Assembly: GCA_946894095.1 (NCBI GenBank)
Contig: OX335658.1
Span: 13,693,001-13,757,000, forward strand
Direction of reading: 5' to 3'
From: Incurvaria masculella
Lineage: Eukaryota; Arthropoda; Insecta; Lepidoptera; Incurvariidae
DNA length: 64,000 nt
Part shown: positions 43,731-54,079 of the stretch, in pieces
Numbering within the stretch: the first letter of the stretch is position 1
Layout of the letters: every line of letters starts with the position of its first letter
The notes under the pieces: generated by a model
What the model was told of the DNA's origin: nothing
Seen by the model: the letters and a program-made list of their open reading frames with translations, nothing else
Database searches by the model: none
Made by a program: the position numbers and the translations under genes

Positions 43731-44012
43731 TATGAGACCCGCTGGGTCCAATTTCAATTTTTTTTATTTATATTTCACCTATTTGTTGTTACAGTGGAAA
43801 AATAAATCTACATTCCGTGAAAATTTCAGCTGCCTACCTATTACGGTTCATGAGATACAGCCCTGTGACAGACGGACGGACGGACGGACGGACGGACGGA
43901 CGGATGGACGGACGGACGGACGGACGAACGGACGGACGGACGGTCGGACGGACGGACAGCGGAGGCTTAGTAATAGGGTTCCGTTTTTACCCTTTGGGTA
44001 CGGAACCCTAAA
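43731..44012 (+). repeat. Family L repeat with expanded GGAC array
   Basis: 5'-truncated copy; the GGAC microsatellite has about 25 units (43867-43960), the longest in the window. Confidence 0.9.
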
Positions 44013-44029
44013 AACTACCAAACCAAATG

Positions 44030-44830
44030 GGAAAAAAAAAATCCTAAATTGCCATACTTTTTAAACAATGTCAAACTCAAGCCAGTGGATTCACAAAAGG
44101 ACCTGGGAATCAACATCACCTACGACTTGAAATGGGAGACCCATATTTCAGAAATTATTAAGAAAGCGAACTCACTCATTTTCATGATTCGAAAAGCCTT
44201 TCATGTCCTTACACCTGATATTATGTTGAAAATATTAAAAACATATGTAAGACCACTATTAGAATATGGTTTTCAGATCTGGCAGCCTTACTTTATTAAG
44301 GATATCCAGGCTTTGGAAAAAGTCCAACGAAGATTCACCAAAATTCCTCAACAGCTCTCCAACCTAACATATGCTGAAAGACTTAAAATTCTAAATCTTC
44401 CCTCTCTAGAAAGCCGCCGTCAGAGAGGTGACCTCATAGAAGCATACAAGATAATGACCGGGAAGTATGATTGCGCAAATCTTGGAAATATGCTCACCTT
44501 AAATAAAAACACTCACCTAAGAGAACACAGCTTGAAACTCAACTGCACGGAACATAACACCAACACACGGCAAACATTTCTTTACAAATAGAGTTGTGGA
44601 GTTATGGAACAAGCTCCCCGAAGACGTTATTAATGCTAACTCAACCAATCAATTCAAAAATCGTTTGGACACTCAATTGACTAAAAAAAAAAAACCAAAT
44701 AAATAAATGTGTTATCAAATACTAGTTAAATAACTTTCCACATGACGATCAACTTAATCTAATGAAAAACAAGATTTAGACATATCAGCTTAGGCTGCCT
44801 GTCTAAAATAAATAAATAAATAAATAACTT
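44030..44830 (+). pseudogene. Jockey/CR1-type ORF2 3' end
   Basis: A 180-codon frame reads KDLGINITYDLKWETHISEI, YVRPLLEYGFQIWQPY, ALEKVQRRFTKIP, ERLKILNLPSLESRRQRGDL, all conserved after the RT catalytic core. Near 44575 a single-base frameshift moves the conserved NRVVELWNKLPEDV into another frame. It ends in (AAATA)n at 44805-44827. 5' truncated and dead. Confidence 0.85.
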
Positions 44831-44943
44831 AAATTTTCATGCCACATGCAAACATAGCATAGTCGCAAACGTTTGGAGGGTTTGAATTGCTGACTGAACA
44901 GACTTGACTAAAGCATTTTTAATGGAATTGAACGTGAATACCC

Positions 44944-45200
44944 ACCGAAACATTAAGGTGCCATGCCAGGACCTTCTCTTTATGAGCGGGTCTATATTGA
45001 CTGAATGGAAAACTTCTCATGGCTGTTTCGATTATCTTTTTTCCAATGCGATGATACAAACCCGGGCAGGCTTAAACCCTACCATCTAGTTGCGGAAAGG
45101 GACATACAGTTTTAAATTTTTTAAGAACCATGGATAGCTCGCATTTGTACAACTCAGAAAGAGAAAGAAAGTGGTGCATGGTCTTGTTCATACGGGGATA
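44944..45200 (-). repeat. SINE S copy, worn
   Basis: Inverted GGTGCCATGCCAGGACCTTC through ACATACAGTTTTAAATTTTT and the AGAAAGTGGTGCATG region. Confidence 0.65.
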
Positions 45201-45896
45201 GAACCCAATATTATTTGTAGCGACACGGTAGGTTTGATGTTTTGTATCAATTTCCCTGCGGCATCGTAAGCTTTATTATAAAATGAAGTTACTTTCAGGT
45301 GACTTCCGCTTGAAATTGAACCCTCCGGAACTGTGCTTGGATCGCTTTTCCAAAATAAATTCGGTGAGTGGAAAACATATGTGAGCATTCGATCGCGCTC
45401 TGCTCTAAGTGAAATTTAAAGCGTTAAAACTGTATATTGAGACCTTTTAGAGTGAAACGATGGCAGACAGTGCTATTTTGAGTGGGCACTGAACTTTTAC
45501 ATCGCCATTTAACAACGAACCTCAGTAACACCTCGGTAATAAATTCATAATGAAAGCTCACTTGTCCCATCCCTGTAAAGGCCCCTTGTTTTTGATAATT
45601 CGGAAGGCCGTTACTGGTTTTCGGCATTTTTTAAAAATATTCTATCTTGACTCACTCCAGTATGTTTTAAGGGCGTAACAGCAGCTGAATGTGTTCAATT
45701 TGATAATGGTGAAAGTAAAACAACATTTAAATATATAAAAAATAACGACTTCTAAAAAAACTTCATAATTTGACGGATTGTTTGGTTATTATTATTGAAT
45801 GATAAAAAAGTATACTAAAAAGCACTTTCAGTGTAGTGCTTTGATTTGTAGAATTAACCAAATAGGTATAAAACAACACAAAATACTTTGAACTAA
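45201..45896. other. No gene recognised
   Basis: AT-rich; nothing supported. Confidence 0.4.
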
Positions 45897-46056
45897 AAAT
45901 TATTTAAAAATATAAAAAACCCGACAGCGTAAAAAATTGTAACTTAAAATTGACTTAGTAAAGGAACTGAAAAGATAGAAACAAGTTGAAAAATTAAATA
46001 TTTGTTGTGTTTGAATGATCATGGTTGACAGTGTTTACAAACGCAGTCGGAGGCAT
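45897..46056 (+). repeat. 160-bp inverted repeat, left arm
   Basis: Complement of 52992-53151 with a single one-base length difference (in the AATTTTTTAACGC run). The outer end reads AAATTATTTAAAAATATAAA and the inner end CGCAGTCGGAGGCAT. The outer flanks do not match. Confidence 0.92.
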
Positions 46057-46065
46057 CAAATAGCC

Positions 46066-46290
46066 CCAGTACGTTCCATAGTAAATGACTAGCGATTTTA
46101 TGGATTATTTCGGTAGAGCAAGAAAATACGTGGTGGGGGAAGTTCCAATATCCTACCTTTTATTTTTATGTATAAAGTGGGGTTTTTTTTCTCGTTCTCG
46201 GTGTCACCAATCATCATGAAATTTACATAGGTACACTTTCAATGAATTTAATAAGAAAAAAATGTAAATCATAGTTAATGCACAATATGA
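46066..46290 (+). repeat. Diverged repeat D, left copy
   Basis: Shares AATGACTAGCGATTT, CATCATGAAATTTACATAGG and AAATCATAGTTAATG in order with 52785-52990, in the same direction, but much is different between. Confidence 0.6.
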
Positions 46291-46362
46291 ATTATGTTTA
46301 GAGCTCTACGAGAGTAAGTGGACTGTAGTGTATGCAATATGATGGAGGTTTGACTCACTAAC

Positions 46363-46400
46363 CTTTTCGAATACACCTTCCACGACCTTTCATCCCGCGC
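46363..46400 (-). CDS. Candidate first exon in GC-rich block
   Basis: Minus strand: an ATG at 46397 in GCGCGGGATGAAAGG gives a short frame to the donor GAAAAG|GTTAGT at about 46367. It lies at the edge of a CpG-rich stretch (46390-46690) that could be a promoter. Weak. Confidence 0.2.
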
Positions 46401-46700
46401 ACTGGCTCAGGTTGGCGGCAGCGGCGGCGGTGCGGTGCAGTCTCTTAAAGGGCTGGAGGTCACTGAGGTCACTGTTCTCGATAAACGTAGTCGATGCAAA
46501 GAAAAGATCTTGGGTTTGGTGGATCTGCGACAGGACGGCCAGAAGTCGGTTCGCTCGCGCGCGAAAGTCAGTTCTCACTGCCGTTTGATTCGCGCCGGCC
46601 GCGGCACGGCGACGCGTTGGTCACGATGCATGGACCAATCATGGACGCCGAATTTCGGCGGCAACCAATACGCTGAGACTTCGGGCCGTTTCGAGCGTAT
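46401..46700. other. CpG-rich block
   Basis: GC-rich stretch (GCGCGCGCGAAAG, GCCGGCCGCGGC) in AT-rich surroundings, downstream of the BEL ORF. A 62-codon minus-strand frame (VLSQIHQTQDLFFAS) looks coding-like but has no family. Confidence 0.35.
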
Positions 46701-47035
46701 TTGAAAGGGAAAAGTAAGTTCAAACCTCAACCGATTAATTGCAATTTGAATTTAAAACATTTGAACGTAAAGTACCTAATCGAAATTGTGCAATCACGTT
46801 GGATTTGAACCTTCCGTACGGAACATACAGCCCGCCTTGAAACAACCTAGTTATTTCAAAGAAAACAAAGTAAATGAAAAGAAAAAGGTAAAGCTGAACT
46901 TGTAAATATAAATTGAAACGAAAGTTAACTTAATTCTAAAGTGGTTAAATAGTGAATATGAATATTCGAAAATAAATATAACGTAATTTGAACTTAAAGT
47001 CTAAAGTGCTTGATAACCAATAGGCTATAAACGAT
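46701..47035 (-). other. 3' flank of the BEL ORF
   Basis: AT-rich. It holds AACGTAAAGTACCTA (46764-46778), which recurs in the 5' leader at 52543-52557 with weak similarity around it. This is the only trace of a repeated terminus. Confidence 0.4.
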
Positions 47036-50000
47036 TTATTCAATCGGGAGTAGGCACACCTTCACAACGGGTCGTTTGACCAGATTGTTGCCCATCCGCA
47101 AGCTAACAGCGCGAGTAACACCGTCTGTACCGGGATGTAGAGCATCTACTCGAGCGAGCTTCCACTGGAGAGGAGGGAGATTATCTTCGCGAACAAGAAC
47201 TACGGAACCCTTGCGCATGGGTGTCAGCGCCTCGCGAGACGTCCACCACTTTCCGCGCTGTTGCAGCTGGTGAAGATACTCCTTGGACCAGCGTCTCCAC
47301 AGATGCTGAGTAAACTGCTGCACCAGTCTCCAACGCGTAAGGCGTGAAGGCTTGGTATCGGTTAGGTCGGTATCCGCCAGGGTAGTGAGTGGAGAACCCA
47401 CCAAGAAATGAGCTGGACTCAAAGCTAGCACCTCGGGCTCGCTACTGAGAACGCAAAGAGGTCGACTATTCAGAATGGCCTCGCATTCGCAAATGAAAGT
47501 ATGAAACTCATCGTAAGTTAAAACTTGCGTACCGACTACGCGACGTAAATGGTGTTTGAAACTTTTCACACCGGCTTCCCAAATTCCACCAAAGTGACTG
47601 GCGGAGGCGGGATTGAAATGCCATGAAATTCCCAAAGAAACTCCGTGCTCGGCTACGAAATTCTGATTTGATTTGTCGTTAAGAAATGAGTACAGATCTT
47701 TCAAGTAAGTATCTGAACCGACAAAATTGGTGCCATTATCAGAGAAAATGTCACTCGGTACGCCGCGCCTAGATACAAAACGTCGCAAGGCAGCAATGAA
47801 AGATTCAGTCGAAAGGTCACTGACCAATTCTAAGTGTACGCACTTGGTCGCCATGCATACGAATATGGCCACGTACGATTTATAAATTTTTGCGTTACGT
47901 ATTTTGTTCGCGCGAGTGTGAAAGAAGCCGCAATAATCTACTCCAACTTTAGAAAAGACACGAGCAGGGCGGACCCTGTCGGCTGGAAGAGACGACATGA
48001 TGGGCTGTGGCGCGTGTGGTTTCGCGCGGAAACATTTTACACAGAGGTGCACTCGGCGACGGATGACGTCACGCGCTGCAAGTATCCAGAAACGTTGCAG
48101 CAGAATGTACTGCAGCGCTTGCGGACCTGCATGTAGGTATTGTACGTGCATACTATCAATTATAAGATGAGTTAGGTGGTGAGATTTAGGTAATATTATT
48201 TGATGTTTTGTCTCATATAGAAGGAATGATTTGTCAATCCTGCCACCTACTCGCAATATGTTTTCAGAGTCCAAAAATGGATTGAGACGTCGCAATTTGT
48301 CTGAACACACTGTCTTGGTTTTTATTTTTATTAAATCATACTGAAAGGCGTTTCCTTGCGCAATTTTTATGAGACATTTCAACGCATACTTATTTTCCGA
48401 AACTGAAATGTATGGACGATTGCAATTGTCATCTAATTGTTTTCGACATTTACGATAAAATCTGAATATGTAAGAAACCACTCGCAGTAGTTTATCGAGA
48501 CTTGAAAACATTGCAATGAAATCGGTGTCAGGCGCTTCCGGTTTTAAAATAGAAAGAACCTGTTTTCGCTTCTCCTCTTCAGTTTGAAGTATGGTAAGTA
48601 ATTTCGGCCACTCGTTTTCTGGCAATCGAAGCCAGGGAGGTCCCGAAAACCATAACTTGTGTTGAATGAATTCCGAAGGGTACATACCCCTAGAGGCCGA
48701 GTCAGAGGGATTATCAGCCGAGGGTACGTGGCGCCACCTGTTGGCTGGCACGCGAGAAAGGATTTCGGTAACTCGGTTTGCTACAAACACTTTGTACTCG
48801 TGCGCCGACGCCGATAGCCAAGAAAGTACGATTGTCGAATCCGTCCAAGCGTGAACTTCAGTTATGTCGACCATGTGTCTGTATGTGTTTACAACCAACT
48901 CGATAAGTTTCGCTAAAATGAATGCCGCTGTAAGTTCGAGACGAGGAATAGATATTCTTTTTAACGGCGCAACTTTGGTTTTAGCAATTAGCAAATGAAT
49001 GGTGATATTGCCATCACGATCACAATGACGTAAATACACGCATGCGCCCATGGACTTTTCAGAACTGTCAGAAAAGCCGTGAATTTGGACACTGTCTGTT
49101 GTAGGCAAAATATGTCTCGGAAAATGTATTTTCGATAGAAGAGGTAGTTCTGATTTTATACGATCCCAGATTTCTATGATTTCACGAGGAGGAGCTTCGT
49201 CCCAGTCGGTTTTGGTCAACCACATACTTTGGATAAGCTGCTTGGCCAAGATAACCACCGGACCTAGAAATCCTAAAGGATCGTATAATCGAAATATTTC
49301 AGACAAGATAGTTCGCTTTGTACTTTCACACGGTTTGCAATTTATTTCGAAATTAAAACAATCTTGTTTCGGGTTCCACCTCAGCCCAAGTACTTTCACG
49401 CCAGCGGTGCTGTCGTCGAGATCGGAAAATACGATATGGTCGTGCTTCTGCTCTGCCAATGACTCCTCGGCGAGGACCGAGGAGAGGAGAGCGGGGTTGT
49501 TGCTACACCATTTCCGCAGCTCGAAGCAGCCAGATTTGCAAATATCAATGAGTTCTTGCTGCAGAGTCAAGGCTTCCGATTCACTGGCGGCTCCGGTGAC
49601 CACATCGTCGACGAAAACATCGCTCAGTAATACTTGCGCGGCGCGCGGGAAACGATCCTTCTCGTCATGAGCGAGTTGCTTGATCGTTCGCAGTGCGAGG
49701 TAGGGTGAACTCCTCAAACCGAACACGACAGCGCGGTGTCTGTATGTCAGTATTGGTGAGGTAGGAGAAGGTCGCCAGAGTATAAGCTGGAAGTTCCGAT
49801 CTTGCTCCCGGACAAGAATTTGTCTGTACATTTGTTTAATGTCGGAAATTAGAACAATAGGATGAATGCGAAATTTTAACAGTACATGTACTATATCTTG
49901 ATGCAAATTAGGTCCCGTTATGAGAATATCGTTTAGTGATTTTCCATTTGATGTTTTACATCCGCCGTCAAACACAACGCGGACTTTGGTAGTGACGGAA

Positions 50001-52408
50001 CCCTCCCGCACCACGCAGTGGTGTGGAATGAAATAGGTATTTGCAACGGAACGCTCCGATTTCTCGAGAACCTCCATGTGATTTAAATCCACGTACTCCT
50101 GGAGACATTGATTGTATTGTTCTCGCAGAGAGGGATTTTTTTGCAAGCGAAATTCAAGTTTTTTGTACCTAGATAATGCAATATCGTAGGACTCGCCCAA
50201 CTGATGCGCATCGGGCTGAAATGGCAGGGGTACGATGAAACGTCCTGTCGGGTCACGTGTGACAGTTTTTGAGTACAAATCGTCACAATATTTATTTTGC
50301 GGAGAAATAAACTCTGTTTCGGGAATTGATTCAAGTTCCCAAAATTTTTGCAAGGACATGTCGATGTCATCGGAAAATGAGCTATGACATGTGTGAAAAG
50401 GAATGGAACCGGGATGTTTTATTTTACCTATAAGCAGGTGCCCAAATATGCTATCAATAGCAGTGGGCGTGTCTGGGGGTCCGTGAACTCCGCACAGAAC
50501 CTCTGCCAATAGATCGGCACCGATCAATAATTCAATCGGTCTCGCCGTCTTCAGGTCCGAATCCGCAAGTGAAATATTTTTTAAGTGAGGCCAACTGTCA
50601 ATAGGTATGTTAACATCGGGCATGTAGCGAGTGAGTTTAGATAAAATGAGTGCTTCGACATTTAAGATAGGACCGCTTTTGTTGTGCGGAGAAAGTTGAA
50701 AATTAACTACACCTCGCGTCGGTATAGTTCTATTTATTTCAATTCCTTCCAAAGGTACGTCAACTCGTCGCCTTGGTAATCGTAAACGTTCTACGCAGGC
50801 TTCGGTAATGATAGTCGCCTGCGACCCGCTGTCAATGATGCAGCGCACGGTTTGTTTCCGATCACAGCCTAGGTAAATATCCGCGAGCGCAGTGCTCAAC
50901 AACACAGTATTATGTGTGTAGGTTTGATTTGCAACTGTGCTGGTGCTAGCTAGCGACGCGGCCAACGTCATAGTATCGTTAAGCACCGGCGCATGCGCAG
51001 GCACGAGCGGCGGCGCAGGCGGCGGAGGTGGCGGCGGCGCAGGCGCAGCGACAGCAGCTACGATCAGCGGAATCTCCTCGTGTAACAACGAATGATGTTT
51101 TTGATTGCAAGTTCGACATGTAAACTTTGATTTACAATCTTTTATGTCGTGGCCTACATTCAGACAGTTGATGCAAATTTTCTGTCCCTTGATAGTGGTA
51201 CGCCTAGCAGAGACAGACAAGTTTTGAAACTGTGGGCATTTCCCGAGTGAGTGTGCCGATTGACACACGATGCACTTGAAACGATGTTGTTCCGATGTAG
51301 TTGTAGCCGCGGCACAAAACTTCGACGGCACTTGGTTTTGTTTGTAATGCGAATTAGTTTGAACGGAACTCTTCGCATTATTACTTGTCGAGGAATCAGA
51401 AGTTCTGTTGAAATTTACAATTTCATTCGCTGCGAGTTCTTTATTTAGAAATGTAAGTAACTGTGCCAGTGTAGGTATCGAACTACATGAAGGCAACGAG
51501 ATTTCAAACCGTTTGCGCAAATTTGCGCCTAATCTGCGCAGTAATAAGTTAATGAGAATGAAATCCCACTCTTTAATCGGAAATTTCATCATTTCGAGTG
51601 CTTTAAGATTTTCCTGAAAAATGTTTAAGATGTTGCGCAAGCCTTTATCGGAGTTGGAAAGGTTTTCCAAATCGAGAATGCGATCGAGATGTCTGCACGC
51701 GATGAGACGAAGATTTTCATATCTCGATTTTAACATGTCCACTGCTACCTGATAATTTTCATTTGTGACTGGTATGGATTTTATCAGGTTGTATGGCTCA
51801 TTTTTTAGACATGTCAACAAATACCTAAACTTCTCAACATCCTCGTACCTGGTGCTACTGTGAACGATAGAATTGTACAGATCGAAAAATGCGTTCCAAT
51901 CCGTAGGTTCCCCAGCGAAAGTAGGTAAGGACAGGGTAGGTAGTCGTGGTTTATCGTGTCCAGAGGTCCCGCAGCAGTGGCTTACATCGCGCGCTGTAGA
52001 ATTATGAACTGAATGACTCATCCTGCGAGTAATTAGCTCGGCTTGCTTTAATTTACTCGCAGAGACTTGGATTTTGTAGTAAAGGTCGTTGAAATCTGAT
52101 CGTATGGTCAATTGTTCAGTTTTGTCAAATTGACCACTAGCCATAAGATATTTTTCAATTTTTATTTGATTTTTTGAAAATTTTCTTTGAAGAGTTAGGA
52201 GCTCTTTTGCGCGGCAAAGAAACTCGTCCGTGTCGATAATGTCGGAAATAGCGCGCAATTCCGTGAATATTATGTCACGTTCAAACAAATCCTGTTCGTA
52301 CGGAATAGCCTTGATAACTCGGCGTGTTGTCCTTTCAGGATTCGAACCCGTTTCAGAATGTATGTTTGAAACGGCGGTTGGCGGAAATGAGTCGCCTGGT
52401 TGCGCCAT
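47036..52408 (-). CDS. BEL/Pao Gag-Pol polyprotein, intact ORF
   Basis: 1790 codons from ATG at 52408 to the stop at 47036, no interruption. Residues about 1-330: Gag-like region with LPTLSLPTFAGEPTDWNAFF (DUF1759-type). About 380-450: Cys/His knuckles (CIVCQSAHSLGKC, CINCLNVGHDIKDC, CRTCNQKHHSLLH). Near 526: peptidase CIIDSGSQATII. About 770-1000: RT with VRVVFDGG, LISDIKQMYRQI and FVDD near 933. Then RNase H (GFSDSSEKSMGA, HAWTDSTIVLSWL), an integrase zinc region, and a DDE core with GVDYCGFF, SDNGTNF and GIWEAG (D to E spacing 53). Ends with the DUF5641-type TRWRLVQQFTQHLWRRW segment. A full-length BEL/Pao polyprotein. No LTR pair was found, so it may be a stranded or domesticated copy. 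Confidence 0.92.
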   Translation of the reverse strand: MAQPGDSFPPTAVSNIHSETGSNPERTTRRVIKAIPYEQDLFERDIIFTELRAISDIIDTDEFLCRAKELLTLQRKFSKNQIKIEKYLMASGQFDKTEQLTIRSDFNDLYYKIQVSASKLKQAELITRRMSHSVHNSTARDVSHCCGTSGHDKPRLPTLSLPTFAGEPTDWNAFFDLYNSIVHSSTRYEDVEKFRYLLTCLKNEPYNLIKSIPVTNENYQVAVDMLKSRYENLRLIACRHLDRILDLENLSNSDKGLRNILNIFQENLKALEMMKFPIKEWDFILINLLLRRLGANLRKRFEISLPSCSSIPTLAQLLTFLNKELAANEIVNFNRTSDSSTSNNAKSSVQTNSHYKQNQVPSKFCAAATTTSEQHRFKCIVCQSAHSLGKCPQFQNLSVSARRTTIKGQKICINCLNVGHDIKDCKSKFTCRTCNQKHHSLLHEEIPLIVAAVAAPAPPPPPPPAPPLVPAHAPVLNDTMTLAASLASTSTVANQTYTHNTVLLSTALADIYLGCDRKQTVRCIIDSGSQATIITEACVERLRLPRRRVDVPLEGIEINRTIPTRGVVNFQLSPHNKSGPILNVEALILSKLTRYMPDVNIPIDSWPHLKNISLADSDLKTARPIELLIGADLLAEVLCGVHGPPDTPTAIDSIFGHLLIGKIKHPGSIPFHTCHSSFSDDIDMSLQKFWELESIPETEFISPQNKYCDDLYSKTVTRDPTGRFIVPLPFQPDAHQLGESYDIALSRYKKLEFRLQKNPSLREQYNQCLQEYVDLNHMEVLEKSERSVANTYFIPHHCVVREGSVTTKVRVVFDGGCKTSNGKSLNDILITGPNLHQDIVHVLLKFRIHPIVLISDIKQMYRQILVREQDRNFQLILWRPSPTSPILTYRHRAVVFGLRSSPYLALRTIKQLAHDEKDRFPRAAQVLLSDVFVDDVVTGAASESEALTLQQELIDICKSGCFELRKWCSNNPALLSSVLAEESLAEQKHDHIVFSDLDDSTAGVKVLGLRWNPKQDCFNFEINCKPCESTKRTILSEIFRLYDPLGFLGPVVILAKQLIQSMWLTKTDWDEAPPREIIEIWDRIKSELPLLSKIHFPRHILPTTDSVQIHGFSDSSEKSMGACVYLRHCDRDGNITIHLLIAKTKVAPLKRISIPRLELTAAFILAKLIELVVNTYRHMVDITEVHAWTDSTIVLSWLSASAHEYKVFVANRVTEILSRVPANRWRHVPSADNPSDSASRGMYPSEFIQHKLWFSGPPWLRLPENEWPKLLTILQTEEEKRKQVLSILKPEAPDTDFIAMFSSLDKLLRVVSYIFRFYRKCRKQLDDNCNRPYISVSENKYALKCLIKIAQGNAFQYDLIKIKTKTVCSDKLRRLNPFLDSENILRVGGRIDKSFLLYETKHQIILPKSHHLTHLIIDSMHVQYLHAGPQALQYILLQRFWILAARDVIRRRVHLCVKCFRAKPHAPQPIMSSLPADRVRPARVFSKVGVDYCGFFHTRANKIRNAKIYKSYVAIFVCMATKCVHLELVSDLSTESFIAALRRFVSRRGVPSDIFSDNGTNFVGSDTYLKDLYSFLNDKSNQNFVAEHGVSLGISWHFNPASASHFGGIWEAGVKSFKHHLRRVVGTQVLTYDEFHTFICECEAILNSRPLCVLSSEPEVLALSPAHFLVGSPLTTLADTDLTDTKPSRLTRWRLVQQFTQHLWRRWSKEYLHQLQQRGKWWTSREALTPMRKGSVVLVREDNLPPLQWKLARVDALHPGTDGVTRAVSLRMGNNLVKRPVVKVCLLPIE

Positions 52409-52784
52409 TTTGTTAAACACGTAAATTAAACTGATTAAAATTTAAAATGTAAGTATAAATTATTTGTAAGTTTAAATGATATGCAAGTGTAAATGATATA
52501 AAATTGTTAATTGTAAACCATTAATTACGCAAATGGGTACGCAACGTAAAGTACCTAGGTTGTACTGAAACTGAAATAAACGCTCGAACCGAGCTGCGCG
52601 CGTAGCAATACAAAACCGGTTTGGCTGCAAAGATGTGTCCGAAATCGTTGAAATGTAATCGATAGATGCGATTGCTTATTATTGTGAAGTTAGAAAATGA
52701 ATGAAATAACCGTTAGATATAATATGAAGATGTGCGCAAACTCGAAAGAATGTATAGAGAGAAGAATATAATGATATATTATAT
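52409..52784 (-). other. 5' leader of the BEL ORF
   Basis: In sense: a possible start region around TTATTTCAGTTTCAGTAC (52560-52580), then an AT-rich leader. No primer-binding site with TGG was found, and no LTR. Confidence 0.4.
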
Positions 52785-52991
52785 ATTTCCCAATACATTC
52801 CATTATTAATGACTAGCGATTTCTTAGTGATATGGGTATAGCAAAAATATACTTATTGAGACAAATTATAATCTCCTAACTGTCATATAATAAATACGAA
52901 AGTAAGTTTGTCTGTTTCGCGAACTCAACCGACCATCGTGAAATTTGCATAGGCACACCATTAAAAATATAAATCGTAGTTAATGTATCTT
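52785..52991 (+). repeat. Diverged repeat D, right copy
   Basis: Direct-orientation relative of 46066-46290. Too diverged to be a young LTR pair. Confidence 0.6.
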
Positions 52992-53151
52992 ATGCCTCCG
53001 ACTGCGTTTGTAAACACTGTCAACCATGATCATTCAAACACAACAAATATTTAATTTTTCAACTTGTTTCTATCTTTTCAGTTCCTTTACTAAGTCAATT
53101 TTAAGTTACAATTTTTTAACGCTGTCGGGTTTTTTATATTTTTAAATAATT
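52992..53151 (-). repeat. 160-bp inverted repeat, right arm
   Basis: Inverted partner of 45897-46056. The pair encloses 6.9 kb including the BEL/Pao ORF. Confidence 0.92.
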
Positions 53152-53249
53152 TGTTTTATTTTAATTATTTTTAGTTTTCGTAGAGCATGCATTTATCATT
53201 TAAATATCTGCAAGTTAATAAATTCCAACGAAAGTAAGGTTACGTATTA

Positions 53250-53635
53250 TTATGAAACCTGACATGGATGGCTAATGTAACACAACTACCGTCATGATAT
53301 AAGCCTAATTCAACAAATTCCAGAAGGAATTAGGTGACAGGCCAGGACCTTCCTTTACACAGAATCACGGCTGCACACGGATACCATGGGTGGAAAATAC
53401 AGACAATGATCTATTGCCACTTCGTCCATAGTTTTTCCTAATGCGGTGATACCAACCCAGGCGGGCTTAACCCTGTCACCTAGTAGGGTAAGGTGACCTG
53501 CAGTTTTACATGGGTTCCGAACCATGAACCACTCGCAAGATAAAGTGGTGTATAACAGATGCGAGGATTTTAACCCATAACCTCTTGCATGAAAGGCAAT
53601 ATTTTAGTCCCTACACTACGAGGTGTAACAAAAAG
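53250..53635 (-). repeat. SINE S copy, full length, tRNA-like head
   Basis: In sense: ACACCTCGTAGTGTAGGGAC (box A-like), GGTTAAAATCCTCG (box B-like), then the body CATGGTTCGGAACCCATGTA to CATCCATGTCAGGTTTCATA. Confidence 0.82.
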
Positions 53636-53755
53636 AGTTTTTTGATTGATATTAAAACAAAACTACATTTTCTAAAAGTTTCTTCATGTTATCTTTAAGG
53701 CTTTAATGAAGTCATCAGTTCATAGAATGAGATTCCCTCATTCAACGAATTTTGA

Positions 53756-53995
53756 TCATATGCCGATATATACAAGGTTTTAGTGGAGGTATGGTCCAAA
53801 CGTTAACGTATTCCTTGGCATATTTGAAACAAAAAGGATATACATTTTATTTGTAGGTATTTGAAATGTATGGGGAGGATCTTTTTCAATTCGTACAACA
53901 AAATATCTTCTACCTTTTTAGCTCCAAATATGCCGAGGAATACGTGGTTAGCTTTTGGACCATATCTCCGTTAACACCCTATATATGGTTTTTTT
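53756..53995. mobile_element. Foldback element
   Basis: TGGTCCAAACGTTAAC...CCTTGGCATATTTG (53790-53826) is mirrored by CAAATATGCCGAGGAATACG...TTTTGGACCATATC (53927-53970). Arms about 70 nt with mismatches. Confidence 0.65.
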
Positions 53996-54079
53996 AGAAT
54001 CTCCCTCTCATCATCGTTGATTACAGTTACACTAAATTTATAAGCGAACAGTTCGACACTCAAATCCTGTGGTTATATA

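Noticed and set aside
43817..44011. Open frames of repeating TDGR
   Set aside because: They are translations of the GGAC microsatellite in family L repeats and appear in every copy and on both strands.
46066..52990. Repeat D pair as the LTRs of the BEL element
   Set aside because: The copies are strongly diverged and interrupted, lack TG...CA ends and lie outside unique flanks, so they do not behave as an LTR pair for an intact ORF.
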